Positions 23,963 to 32,217 of a stretch of 33,314 nt of DNA are shown piece by piece. Position 1 is the first letter of the stretch, and every line of letters begins with the position of its first letter. The position numbers and the translations under genes are program-made. Origin of the DNA: Candidatus Hydrogenedentota bacterium (GTDB lineage: Bacteria > Hydrogenedentota > Hydrogenedentia > Hydrogenedentales > CAILVY01). The DNA is taken from the NCBI GenBank assembly GCA_903837785.1, contig CAILVY010000261.1:1-33314 (forward strand), given 5' to 3'. Under the pieces are notes generated by a model. It was not told the DNA's origin, did no database searches, and saw nothing but the letters and a program-made list of their open reading frames with translations.

Positions 23963-24547
23963 GTGAGCGATCGGGAACAGAAAGCGTTTACGACCTTTGA
24001 AGCGGCAAAGATTTGCCATGTCACTCACCACAGTATCAAGAATTGGATCAAGCAAGGCTTGATCAAGGCATCGCGAACGCCGGGCGGCCATTATCGGATT
24101 CTGGAGGAGGATTTGGACCGCTTCCGCGAGAAATACGACATGTTTCCGCGGGAGAAGGGCCCTTCAAAGAAGCGGGTGATGGTGGTGGATGACGACCCCG
24201 ATGCCTTGTCCCTGATGGAGAAGATCCTGACGGACGAAGGCTTCGAGTTGATCAAGGTGAGCAATGCGACGGAGGTGGGGCTGAAGGCGGCGCAGATGGC
24301 GCCGGATCTGATTTTGCTGGATTTCCTGATGCCGGAGATCAACGGATTCGAGGTCTGCAAGGCGTTGCGTGAGAACGAAATGACGCGCAGCATCCCGATC
24401 ATGGCGGTCACGTGCCTGACGAAGGAGCGGGACATCGAGCGGATATTCTCGTGCGGGGCGGATGAGTATCTGCCCAAGCCGTTCAAGGTGGATCAGATGC
24501 TGGACAAAGTCCGCGAACTGATTGGCCGGGGCCGGGTTCTGGACTGA
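23963..24547 (+). CDS. HTH (BldC/MerR-type)-receiver response regulator
   Basis: A 194-residue regulator with the DNA-binding domain first. Residues 8-55 form a winged helix-turn-helix of the MerR/BldC/excisionase kind (TTFEAAKICHVTHHSIKNW, then RTPGGHYRI as the wing). Residues 70-190 are a CheY-like receiver: acidic pair D76-D77, phospho-acceptor D120 in LLDFLMP, T150 and K172 in LPKPF. The usual order in OmpR- or NarL-type regulators is receiver first, so this is the reversed layout. The start is GTG 23963 with AAGGAG nine bases upstream. The hybrid kinase gene begins 27 bp after its stop and is the likely phosphodonor. Its targets are unknown. Confidence 0.88.
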   Translation: MSDREQKAFTTFEAAKICHVTHHSIKNWIKQGLIKASRTPGGHYRILEEDLDRFREKYDMFPREKGPSKKRVMVVDDDPDALSLMEKILTDEGFELIKVSNATEVGLKAAQMAPDLILLDFLMPEINGFEVCKALRENEMTRSIPIMAVTCLTKERDIERIFSCGADEYLPKPFKVDQMLDKVRELIGRGRVLD

Positions 24548-24574
24548 GCCCCCCGGCATTTCGGGCAGTATCTC

Positions 24575-27500
24575 ATGCAAAAACGACCGGTGCGCGGCGG
24601 AATCGAGCGGAAGTTCTTCCGATCTATTCTGTGGGTAGGCATCGTCCCGATGACCCTGGCGTTGGTGATTGGGTATGTTTTTGCGCGGGAAGGGCAATGG
24701 ATCGCCACGCAGCAGAATCAGGCGACGGCGGCGCGGAAGACGGCGGAGGGCATCTGGCTGGCGATGCAGGGCCGCCTGATGATGGTTCGCCGGACGGCGC
24801 TTGACAGCGAGATACTGGCAACGCTTCGGACCGGCCGCTTCGACGCGGAAACCCTGAAACCGCTGTTGTTGCGGCTTCAGCGGGAAACGGGGGGCGTTTC
24901 GGGACTGGGAATCAGCCTGAGCCTCTATGACAAGGAGGGCGGGCTGCTCCTGAGCACGTCCGACCTGGGGGATGCCCAACGGCGGCATCCCGAGTGGCTG
25001 GAACTGGTCCACGAGACGCGCTTTGTCAACTTCACCCCCATGGAGAACGAGCAGCGCTATGCCGCGTGGATCGTCGCGCCGATAGTCGATCCGCAGACGC
25101 AGGAGCGGATTGGCTTTCTGTGCGAAAGCCAGGGCGTGCAGGATCTGCTTAATTTTGCGCTGGGTTCGGGCGTGCACCACATGGCACCCTCCGCTTCCAC
25201 TGCCGGGGACGCGGTGCGAGCGGAGCCGCCCGAGGAGAAGCGCAAGGATCGCAACAGCTATCAGGTGGTGTACCTGGGGGTGGACAGCGAGTTTGCGGTT
25301 TCGGCCGCGATGAGTCCCGGGGGGGGGGTTGGTGATCTGAAGCTGGAAGAGGTGGATCCGCGGCTGCGGGAGCGCCTGAAGCGCTCGCCGGACAAGGACG
25401 AGGACACGTTCTTCCTGTGGCGCTATCAGGCCAATGAGACGACGCAGCCGGTGCTGATGGCCTATCATCGCCTTCATCCGGACGTGCTGCTGTATTTCGT
25501 GGTGTACCGGTCGGTTTCCGACGTGTTCGCCAACATCAATCTTGGGCTGGTGATTGCCCTCATCGTGAGCAGCGTCACGATCGGCGTGTTCTGGCTCATC
25601 GGCTACCGGATTGTGAACAACAACATCATCCGCCCGGTTTCCCTCTTGAACGAGGGCGCCCAGATCATCCGGCAGGGCGATCTTGATCTCAAGCTTCGCA
25701 TCGACACGGGGGACGAAATCGAGGAACTGGCGATCTCGTTCAACAACATGGCGGCCACGCTACGGCAAAACATCGAGCAGATAGAGGACTCGGAAGAGAA
25801 GTACCGGGGCCTGATCACGTCGATGCGCGACGGGATCTATCAGACGGACGAGACGTGGGTGCTGAATTTCGTGAACCCGGAAGGGGCGCGGATCCTGGGA
25901 TTCGAGTCTCCGGAAGCGGCGACGGGCGCGAATCTGCGGGACATGTTCCGGTCCGAGGCGGACGCGGACCGGATTGCGAATGAACTGGACACCCATCATT
26001 TTGTGGAGCATACGCGGGTGTGGGTGAAGTCGGCGCAGGGCCGGACGATCTGCGTGGAGTTGTCGGCGAACAGCGTGTTCAGCGAGATTGGCCTTTTCGA
26101 GGGGGTGGAAGGTTCGTTCCGCGATGTGACGGAGAACGTGCAGCTGGAGAATGAGGCGCGGGAGCGGTCGGATCGCATCAGCGCCATCAACGAAATTACG
26201 AACGCGATCAATTCGAGCCTGGAAGCGGGGCGCGTGTACGAGCGCATTGTGATGGAAGTACGCCGTCTCATGGGCTTCGATTTTGCGTCGGTGGCGCTTC
26301 TGGATCCGTCCGGCGACCACATCGAGATTCGGCAGTTGTGGCCGGAGCGGCGGCATACGGGACCCGCGCCGCAGTTGCGGGCGGCGGAAAGCTCGGTGGC
26401 CTGGGTGGGCCGGGAACGGCATTGCCTGCTCGTGGACGATTTGCGGGTGACGGAATCTCCGTTTGCGTCGGAGTTTCCGGAGGAGATCCATAGCTGCCTT
26501 TGCGCGCCGCTCTACGCCTCGGGGCGAATCATCGGGACGCTGAACCTTGGGGCGAAACGACGGGCCGGATTCGGGGAGCATGAGGTGGATGTGCTGGGAC
26601 AGCTCACGCCGCATGTGGCGGTGGCAATCCGGAATGCGGAACTGCTGGAGCACTTGCAGGAATCGCTGGAGGAGGTGACACAGGCGCGGGAGAAGCTGCA
26701 CCAGGCGAACGAAGAGCTGAAAACGCTGGACGAGATGAAGACGAACCTTCTGTCGAACGTGTCGCATGAATTGCGCACGCCGCTCGTGGCGGTGATGGGC
26801 TACACGGACATGATTTACAGTGCGAAGGTGGGTCCCATCAATGAGTTGCAGCAGGAGTACCTGGGGATAAGCCTTCGGAACATCGAGAAGCTGGTTACGC
26901 TGATCGAGAATCTCCTGGACTTCTCGCGCCTGCATCGCGGGGCGGAGGAGATGGTCTTCGACACGATCGACCTGGTGGATTGCGCCCGGACCAGCATGCA
27001 AATCGTGCGTCCGGTTTCGGACAGCCGGTCGATTGAGCTGGTGCTGACCGCCCCCGAGGGCAAGGTGCTCGTGGAGGGGGATAAGGGGAAACTTGGGCAG
27101 GTTTTCAACAACCTGCTTTCGAACGCGGTGAAGTTCAATCACAACGGCGGCAGGGTGACCGTGGAGATCCGCACGACGGACACGACGGCGGAGGTCTCTG
27201 TGAGCGACACGGGGATCGGGATTCCCACGGAGGCGCTCGACAAAGTGTTCACGCGGTTCTATCAGGTGGACAGTTCGTCGACGCGGAAGTACGGGGGCAC
27301 GGGCATCGGGCTTGCGATTGCGCAGGACATCATGCGGCTCCATGGGAGCCGGATCACTGTGACGAGCAAGGAGAACGAAGGGGCCAATTTCCGTTTTTCC
27401 ATGCTTTTGAGCGGGATCCATCACCGCACGACGGACGCGGCGGGGCCGCGGCTGCCGATGCCGACGGAAACGCATCTGCTTGTGGAGTTGCTGACGCAGG

Positions 27501-28231
27501 ATCGCGCCCTGAGCGGTCAGATCCGCAACCTGCTCGTGAGCGAGGGCATGGACGTGATTCACGCGGCGTATCCCGCGGTGGCGGTGACACTGGCGAACCG
27601 CTACAATCCGGATTGCCTCCTGATCGACACGGAGGCCGGCCCGCTGGGGAGCGTGGTGATCGAGGAGATCCTTTCGGATCCATCGGCGGGGCGCATTCCC
27701 ATTGTGCTGCTGACAAATGACGATGCGCTGTACGCGCAGTATCAACCGGACGTGGCGGGGCGCATTCGCCGGGGCTTCCGGAAGAGTTCTCTGCTGAGCG
27801 GGATTCATTTCGCGCTGAGCCGGGGCGTGGCCGCAGGCGAGCAATTGGGCGACAAAGTGCTCTGTGTCGACGATGACACGGAGATCGTCACGTTCATTTC
27901 GCGCTGTTTGAAGACCGAGGGCTATGAAGCGGACACGTGCTCGACGGGCGAGGAGGCCATCGAGAAAGTCCAGACGGGCGAGTACTGGCTGGTGCTGCTG
28001 GACATCGCCATGCCGGGCATCGACGGCTGGGAAGTCTGCTCGAAGATAAAGTCGAACGCGGCGTTGTCGGGGATCAAAGTGTATGTCGTGACGGCGAAGC
28101 CGGTCGACAAGTCGCTGGACAAGGTTCAGGCTTCGGGGGCGGACGGGTATCTCCTGAAGCCGTTCAAGTCCGACGATCTGCTCGCGCTGGTCCAGGGTTT
28201 CGAGAATCGCCGGCCGAAGAAGGACGAATAG
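24575..28231 (+). CDS. Hybrid sensor histidine kinase (sensor-HAMP-PAS-GAF-HisKA-HATPase-REC-REC)
   Basis: A 1218-residue membrane kinase. Transmembrane helix 1 is at about 16-37 and helix 2 at 322-347, flanking a roughly 280-residue extracytoplasmic sensor. HAMP spans about 348-402, PAS 405-525 and GAF 550-690, with a coiled coil at 690-722. HisKA follows with H731 in NVSHELRTP, then the ATPase with N850 (N box), DTGIGIP (878-884) and GGTGIGLAI (907-915). Receiver 1 (965-1085) keeps D1018 but has no acidic pair at its first strand (LLVELLTQD) and no clear conserved Lys, so it is probably degenerate. Receiver 2 (1093-1212) is intact: D1099-D1100, D1143, T1173 and K1195. It follows the HTH-receiver gene by 27 bp and probably signals to it. 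The stimulus is unknown. Confidence 0.9.
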   Translation: MQKRPVRGGIERKFFRSILWVGIVPMTLALVIGYVFAREGQWIATQQNQATAARKTAEGIWLAMQGRLMMVRRTALDSEILATLRTGRFDAETLKPLLLRLQRETGGVSGLGISLSLYDKEGGLLLSTSDLGDAQRRHPEWLELVHETRFVNFTPMENEQRYAAWIVAPIVDPQTQERIGFLCESQGVQDLLNFALGSGVHHMAPSASTAGDAVRAEPPEEKRKDRNSYQVVYLGVDSEFAVSAAMSPGGGVGDLKLEEVDPRLRERLKRSPDKDEDTFFLWRYQANETTQPVLMAYHRLHPDVLLYFVVYRSVSDVFANINLGLVIALIVSSVTIGVFWLIGYRIVNNNIIRPVSLLNEGAQIIRQGDLDLKLRIDTGDEIEELAISFNNMAATLRQNIEQIEDSEEKYRGLITSMRDGIYQTDETWVLNFVNPEGARILGFESPEAATGANLRDMFRSEADADRIANELDTHHFVEHTRVWVKSAQGRTICVELSANSVFSEIGLFEGVEGSFRDVTENVQLENEARERSDRISAINEITNAINSSLEAGRVYERIVMEVRRLMGFDFASVALLDPSGDHIEIRQLWPERRHTGPAPQLRAAESSVAWVGRERHCLLVDDLRVTESPFASEFPEEIHSCLCAPLYASGRIIGTLNLGAKRRAGFGEHEVDVLGQLTPHVAVAIRNAELLEHLQESLEEVTQAREKLHQANEELKTLDEMKTNLLSNVSHELRTPLVAVMGYTDMIYSAKVGPINELQQEYLGISLRNIEKLVTLIENLLDFSRLHRGAEEMVFDTIDLVDCARTSMQIVRPVSDSRSIELVLTAPEGKVLVEGDKGKLGQVFNNLLSNAVKFNHNGGRVTVEIRTTDTTAEVSVSDTGIGIPTEALDKVFTRFYQVDSSSTRKYGGTGIGLAIAQDIMRLHGSRITVTSKENEGANFRFSMLLSGIHHRTTDAAGPRLPMPTETHLLVELLTQDRALSGQIRNLLVSEGMDVIHAAYPAVAVTLANRYNPDCLLIDTEAGPLGSVVIEEILSDPSAGRIPIVLLTNDDALYAQYQPDVAGRIRRGFRKSSLLSGIHFALSRGVAAGEQLGDKVLCVDDDTEIVTFISRCLKTEGYEADTCSTGEEAIEKVQTGEYWLVLLDIAMPGIDGWEVCSKIKSNAALSGIKVYVVTAKPVDKSLDKVQASGADGYLLKPFKSDDLLALVQGFENRRPKKDE

Positions 28232-28256
28232 TCAGGGGTCTTTCGGAGGCCTCTCC

Positions 28257-28285
28257 CCCACGCTGATTTTGTGTGGGTTTGCTTT
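28257..28285 (+). terminator. Likely intrinsic terminator of the two-component operon
   Basis: CCCACGC (28257-28263) pairs with GTGTGGG (28271-28277) with one G-T wobble around a seven-base loop, followed by TTTGCTTT. It lies 25 bases after the kinase stop and before the end of the convergent gene. Confidence 0.55.
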
Positions 28286-28382
28286 GTCGCAGGGCGCGGG
28301 GGCGTGCCGGGGGGAAGGTCGTCACTGAAGGCGAATGCCTCACGCGCAGCCCAGATCGAAGGGCTTGAATACTCTTGAGTCC

Positions 28383-28720
28383 TTACTTTGCCGCCGGCGC
28401 CACGCGCATGACGCGAAAAGCATGATCGAGGGGCGGATGGCCGTCGCCTTTTGATCCGCCGTCATCTTTGGCATCCTGGCCGACGCTGTAGACGATGTAG
28501 CCGCCGTCGATGGCACGATAGACGAGAGGCCCGACATTCAGGAAGGGGTCGGGGGGCGGCGCCGGAAGGAATTCGGGCACGAGGTTCTCCCAATTCTCCG
28601 GGAGCTTCCCGTTCTTGAGGCGATAGCGTTCGATAGCCAGCGCGCCATGTGCCGCGGCGGTTAAGGCGGCCATCCGTGCCGCAGCGACGATACTGCGGCG
28701 CAACGGGGCGGTCCTGCCCC
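28383..28720 (-). pseudogene. 3' part of the frameshifted secreted protein gene
   Basis: About 110 codons in a different frame from the preceding part, from the G9 tract to the TAA at 28385-28383. It reads ALAIERYRLKNGKLPENWENL, then PDPFLNVGPLVYRAIDGGYIVYSVGQD, ending at VMRVAPAAK. This looks like the usual C-terminal end of a bacterial protein with pseudopilin-like YRxxNGxxP and YSxGxD segments. It has no Shine-Dalgarno of its own, and its first possible start (TTG) is inside the sequence that continues the upstream gene, so it is best read as the second half of that gene. Confidence 0.65.
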
Positions 28721-29821
28721 CCCCCGCCCGTTCCCGTTCCTCTGCGAGTCGAAGGGCCCCGCGGCGGGAAGATTCGGCGGCGGAAGAAGTTTCATAATCT
28801 TCGCATACGGAAGCCTGCTTTCGTCCACCATGCGCCTGGCGTCCTTGAGGATTTCCTGCTTGGCTTCAGGACTCAGCTTCGGCTGATAGAGGGCGGGATC
28901 GATTTCATGGACAAGTTCGCCCTGGACTCCAGGGGCGGGCATCTCTTCACGATTCTCCGTGTTCTCCGCGGCGTCTCCGTCTTCGGGGGCATCGTCTCCA
29001 GACTCGGCCATGGCGCGCGCGCGGGCCTCTTCCTCGGCCCGCATCTTCTCCTCCAATTGCGCTATCGCGGCTTCGCGGGCGGCCTTTTCCTCGGCGCTTT
29101 CCGTGGGGAGACTCATCTGCACGCAGAACTCGCCCTGCAGGGCGCGGGTGATGGCCTCGCGGTCGTCGGCCCTGGCCAGCGACTGCTGCAGCAGGAGCAG
29201 GGCGTTTTCATCGAGGGGCACGCGATTGATCACCTGTTCCAGCGTCTCCACGGCAATCGACCAGCAGGCGATCCGGACAAGTTGGGCGATGATGATCGGC
29301 TCTTTCTTGAGGGACTGGGCCACGGCCATGCCGTCGAGAACGGCCTGTGCGGACACCTCGGCGTTCTTGTCGTCCGCGGCGCCGAGCGCTTGCAGGGCCA
29401 GGAGCCGTTCGAAGTCGCGCATGGGCGCAAGATGGGGCAGTTCCATGGCCTCTCCCTTGGTGAGGTCTACGGGGAAACGGCATTGCGGCATACCCGCGGC
29501 CTGATGCAGCAGTTGGAGCACGCCGGCGTTTCTCTCGAGTTCAATGGCGATGGACGCCTTGACGTGTGGCGCAAGCGGTTCGGCCGGGATCGCCGGCATC
29601 TTGCCGCCGCCCAGCAGGGGAAGCTCATTGTCATACTGGCTCATGACGCGGAGGTCCCGGGCCTTCTGATAGACCAGGGCCGCGTTCGCGCTGTCATGGA
29701 CGGCGGGATAGAGATCCTGAAGTTGCTGGAGGGTCTCGGGCTGCGGCGCGCCTGATGCGACCGCCGCGCACACGAGCAACCCCGCCACACATGCCCCTGC
29801 GAACGCCCCACGCTTGCTCAT
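28661..29821 (-). CDS. Secreted protein of unknown function, 5' part (frameshifted)
   Basis: A 386-residue frame beginning MSKRGAFAGACVAGLLVCAA, a signal peptide with cleavage near residue 23-25. The mature part is helical, then a charged Glu/Ala-rich low-complexity stretch at about 244-300, then LSPEAKQEILKDARRMVDESRLPYAKIM. Just after this the frame passes through a run of nine G (28725-28717). The remaining 23 or so codons in this frame look like nonsense, whereas the next frame continues with a convincing protein. Ten or seven G would join the two into one protein of about 480 residues. GAGGAGG precedes the ATG. I do not recognise the family. Confidence 0.7.
   Translation of the reverse strand: MSKRGAFAGACVAGLLVCAAVASGAPQPETLQQLQDLYPAVHDSANAALVYQKARDLRVMSQYDNELPLLGGGKMPAIPAEPLAPHVKASIAIELERNAGVLQLLHQAAGMPQCRFPVDLTKGEAMELPHLAPMRDFERLLALQALGAADDKNAEVSAQAVLDGMAVAQSLKKEPIIIAQLVRIACWSIAVETLEQVINRVPLDENALLLLQQSLARADDREAITRALQGEFCVQMSLPTESAEEKAAREAAIAQLEEKMRAEEEARARAMAESGDDAPEDGDAAENTENREEMPAPGVQGELVHEIDPALYQPKLSPEAKQEILKDARRMVDESRLPYAKIMKLLPPPNLPAAGPFDSQRNGNGRGGAGPPRCAAVSSLRHGWPP
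28717..28725. other. Homopolymer of nine C (G on the coding strand)
   Basis: This is the point where the reading frame of the minus-strand gene breaks. Adding one base, or removing two, restores the frame. Either a sequencing or assembly indel, or slippage in the living cell, would explain it. Confidence 0.75.
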
Positions 29822-29905
29822 CGCGCTTCCTCCTCGCCCCGGCTGTTGCGCCCCAAGCGTCCTGCAGCCCCTTGTTGGGCTACCCGGCTGATTAGGACAG
29901 CAACC

Positions 29906-29934
29906 ACGATATCAGAGCGCGGCGATTTCGGCAA
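29906..29934 (-). promoter_or_regulatory. Promoter of the frameshifted secreted protein gene
   Basis: On the minus strand TTGCCG (29934-29929), 17 bp, TATCGT (29911-29906), with TGA directly before the -10 (extended type). The predicted leader is about 78 bases. Confidence 0.5.
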
Positions 29935-30064
29935 GAGGACGGCGCATGTTGGAGCGGGTCGAGGCCGTTCACGTGGGAGTTGCACAAGCGCCAGGTGCCG
30001 GGAATCGTCGCGAATTGGCCGGCGCGCAAGCAGAACTCCACTAGGTGAAATGGGGATGCTGCAC

Positions 30065-30093
30065 TTGACGCGCGGCAAAGGCGGGTCTACACT
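30065..30093 (+). promoter_or_regulatory. Promoter of the second GT39-type gene
   Basis: TTGACG (30065-30070), exactly 17 bp, TACACT (30088-30093). The predicted start is near 30100, about 53 bases before ATG 30153. Confidence 0.6.
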
Positions 30094-30152
30094 GCTGCAA
30101 ACCCGCACAGGGGTGAGCGCAGGGCGGGCCGGCTTCAGCATAGGGTTATGAA

Positions 30153-31655
30153 ATGCCCACGAAATCCGACGGATTGATCGAATCAGGCACAGGCAATCGT
30201 TTGCTCTTCTTTGCCGGGGCACTGCTCGTCCTGATGGCCTTCGCATTTCAGGGCAGCCGCGGGTTGTATGAATCCACCGAAGGCCGCTATGCCGAATGCG
30301 CACGGCAAAGCATGGAACAGGGAACACTGGACGAACCGGTGCTCAACGGTGAGCCCCACTGGAGCAAGCCGCCGCTCACGTACTATTGCATTGCCGCCGG
30401 ATTGGCCGTACTCGGAAACAACGCGTGGGGCGCACGCATCGGCCTTGCCTTCGCTTTTGTCCTGACTGTGTGGGCCGTGTACCGGACAGCCTGCCTGGTC
30501 TGGGGGACGCGCGCCGGCGTGTTCTCCGGCATCGCCTACGGATTCTCTGCCTTCGTGCCCGCGGCCGCCTCCGTGCTCACGACGGACACCTACCTGGCCT
30601 TGTGGGAAGCCCTCGTCTTATGGGCGTTCTGGAGCGCCATCCGGCGGCAGCGCGCCGTCTCCATGGCGCTCATGTGGCTGTGTTTCGGATTTGCCTTTCT
30701 CACGAAGGGCTTTCCGGCCCTGCTCTGCCTGGCGGCCCCGCTCGCCGCTCATGTGGTGCTGCGCCGTTCCGGCGAGAGCGTTCCACGCTTTTTCAACCCG
30801 ATCGGAGTGGTGCTTTTCCTGAGTGTCGGCCTCTCGTGGTACGTGGTCAAATCCGTCACGCACCACGGCCTGCTCCAATACTGGCTGATGGACGAGGGCG
30901 TCGGGCGGAACGTCCTGGGCGAGTCGAACCGCAATGCACAGTTCTACAAGCCGCTCACGATCTACGGCCCGGTGCTGCTGGCGGGCGTGTTTCCCTGGGC
31001 CGGGTTCCTCCTCTGGCATGTTCGGCGCATTCCCTGGCCGGCCGGCCGCTGGCTGCGCGTCAACACGTGGCCGTTTCCCGTGGAATGGGTCTTCATCCTG
31101 ACCGGCACTCTGCTTCCTCTCGGTGTCCTGTGTCTCAGCACCTCGCGCATGCCCATGTACGTGCTGCCCCTCTTCGCCCCCATCGCCCTTGGGCTTGGCA
31201 AGGGGCTCGACTTCCTGGTGGACCGCCAGCATCTGCGCCGGAGAACGATTGCCGTCACGATGGCCGCAGTGGCCCTCTTTGTGATCGCGTTCAAGGCCGG
31301 CGGCGCCTACGTCGTGGACTCCCCCAGAAACATGGAGCACCTCGCCCGGGACGTGAAACCTCTACTGAACCACTATCCCTCCCACGCCCTGCACGTCCTC
31401 AAACAGAACCCGATGTACGGCCTTCAGTTTTACCTGAATCAAGAACGGGTCGACAAAGTCCGCCTCGAGGACCTGGGCCAGGTCATCGGGAAGGCCAGGG
31501 CAGGCGCTCCGCAACTGTGTCTCATCGCCAAGAAGTTCGACCAGCAGCCCCTCGACCTCCTGAGCGGCCTCCCCTTCGAAGTGATTAAGGTCAATCGCGC
31601 TTGGACGTTGATCGTCCTGCCACCGATCCCGGCAACGACACCGGCCGCGCCCTGA
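30153..31655 (+). CDS. Membrane glycosyltransferase, ArnT/GT39-GT83 type
   Basis: A 500-residue polytopic protein. Helix 1 spans about 16-34 and leads to LYESTEGRYAECAR, in which E40 and E43-GRYAE align with the DE(T/A)RYAE catalytic loop of ArnT-like transferases. The next motif, HWSKPPLTYY (69-78), is also typical of the family. Some ten more hydrophobic segments follow, then a soluble tail from about residue 400. Such enzymes move a sugar from undecaprenyl phosphate to lipid A or another envelope acceptor. ATG 30153 has only a weak Shine-Dalgarno (TAGGG). Third positions favour C, unlike most neighbours. It appears to be transcribed alone. Confidence 0.83.
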   Translation: MPTKSDGLIESGTGNRLLFFAGALLVLMAFAFQGSRGLYESTEGRYAECARQSMEQGTLDEPVLNGEPHWSKPPLTYYCIAAGLAVLGNNAWGARIGLAFAFVLTVWAVYRTACLVWGTRAGVFSGIAYGFSAFVPAAASVLTTDTYLALWEALVLWAFWSAIRRQRAVSMALMWLCFGFAFLTKGFPALLCLAAPLAAHVVLRRSGESVPRFFNPIGVVLFLSVGLSWYVVKSVTHHGLLQYWLMDEGVGRNVLGESNRNAQFYKPLTIYGPVLLAGVFPWAGFLLWHVRRIPWPAGRWLRVNTWPFPVEWVFILTGTLLPLGVLCLSTSRMPMYVLPLFAPIALGLGKGLDFLVDRQHLRRRTIAVTMAAVALFVIAFKAGGAYVVDSPRNMEHLARDVKPLLNHYPSHALHVLKQNPMYGLQFYLNQERVDKVRLEDLGQVIGKARAGAPQLCLIAKKFDQQPLDLLSGLPFEVIKVNRAWTLIVLPPIPATTPAAP

Positions 31656-32069
31656 CATTTCGGAGTGCCTCCCCAAGTCCGTAGTCGATTTCTGTCGGGG
31701 AGTGCATCTCCCCTGTCCTCGCCAATGAGGTTTCAGTCTGCTGTCCTGCGCAAAAGCTGGATACTCAGGCCTGAGGGATGGCGACGCTGACAGACTGCCT
31801 GAGCCACAACGCCCCACAAGTTGGCTCCACTTCCAGGGCTTCCGCCAATGCAGGCGTCGTGTGGCTGTCGAGGCTGCCTGGCAGGCGCGCACACGATCCT
31901 CGAACGCCCATCTTTCAAGCCCTCAAGAATAGAAATGGCCGGGTTGAGAGGATTTGAATGCGCCACAGACGCACAAGCCTCCGAAGTCAATCTTGTCAGC
32001 CTGTGACTGCCGTTGTCACCCCTTAGCACGTAGACGTACGTCATGTCGTGCCGCCCCTGAAAAGAGAAA
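31656..32069. other. Non-coding stretch with small hairpins and a tRNA fragment
   Basis: No supported gene in 414 bases. Near the left end lie two related hairpins, GGAG-TGC-CTCC (31663-31673) and GGGGAG-TGCAT-CTCCCC (31697-31713). Either might end transcription of the GT39-type gene, although neither has a T-run. Near the right end is the partial tRNA copy at 31931-31958. Short open frames here lack Shine-Dalgarno sites and codon bias. Confidence 0.5.
31931..31958 (-). repeat. Partial copy of the tRNA-Pro 3' end
   Basis: Twenty-six of 28 bases match 32065-32092, which covers the T-loop to the CCA of tRNA-Pro plus five bases beyond it. The 5' half of the T-stem and everything before it is absent, so this is a 3' fragment and not a decayed whole tRNA. 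Confidence 0.7.
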
Positions 32070-32148
32070 TGGTCGGGGTGAGAGGATTTGAACCTCCGAC
32101 CTCTTGGTCCCGAACCAAGCGCGCTAAACCGGACTGCGCTACACCCCG
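32070..32148 (-). tRNA. tRNA-Pro (anticodon CGG)
   Basis: Reading the minus strand, the acceptor stem CGGGGTG (from 32148) pairs with CACCCCG, followed by discriminator A and an encoded CCA (32072-32070). The D-stem is GCGC/GCGC, and the anticodon stem CTTGG/CCAAG encloses the loop TTCGGGA, giving anticodon CGG. The T-loop is TTCAAAT. It decodes CCG, the proline codon favoured in most genes of this window. Confidence 0.95.
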
Positions 32149-32161
32149 ACGAAGTTCAGGT

Positions 32162-32191
32162 ATGATAACGAATGAAAGGGGTGCGTATCAA
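32162..32191 (-). promoter_or_regulatory. Promoter of tRNA-Pro
   Basis: On the minus strand TTGATA (32191-32186), 18 bp, TATCAT (32167-32162), five of six matches in each box. The predicted start is near 32155, about seven bases before the mature tRNA. Confidence 0.6.
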
Positions 32192-32217
32192 GTTCTCGTT
32201 GATGGCATGAGGCGATA

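Larger units (their letters stand above)
29822..30152. other. Divergent intergenic region, 331 bp
   Basis: The region between the minus-strand secreted protein gene and the plus-strand GT39-type gene. It holds one promoter for each (listed separately) and no credible coding frame. I see no repeat or RNA gene between the two promoters. Confidence 0.6.

Noticed and set aside
25760..27844. 694-codon open frame antisense to the hybrid kinase
   Set aside because: It lies opposite the HisKA and ATPase motifs, and its product is a His/Arg/Pro-rich sequence without recognisable domains.
31733..32044. 103-codon minus-strand frame beside the tRNA gene
   Set aside because: It crosses the tRNA fragment, has no Shine-Dalgarno and shows no codon bias or family match.
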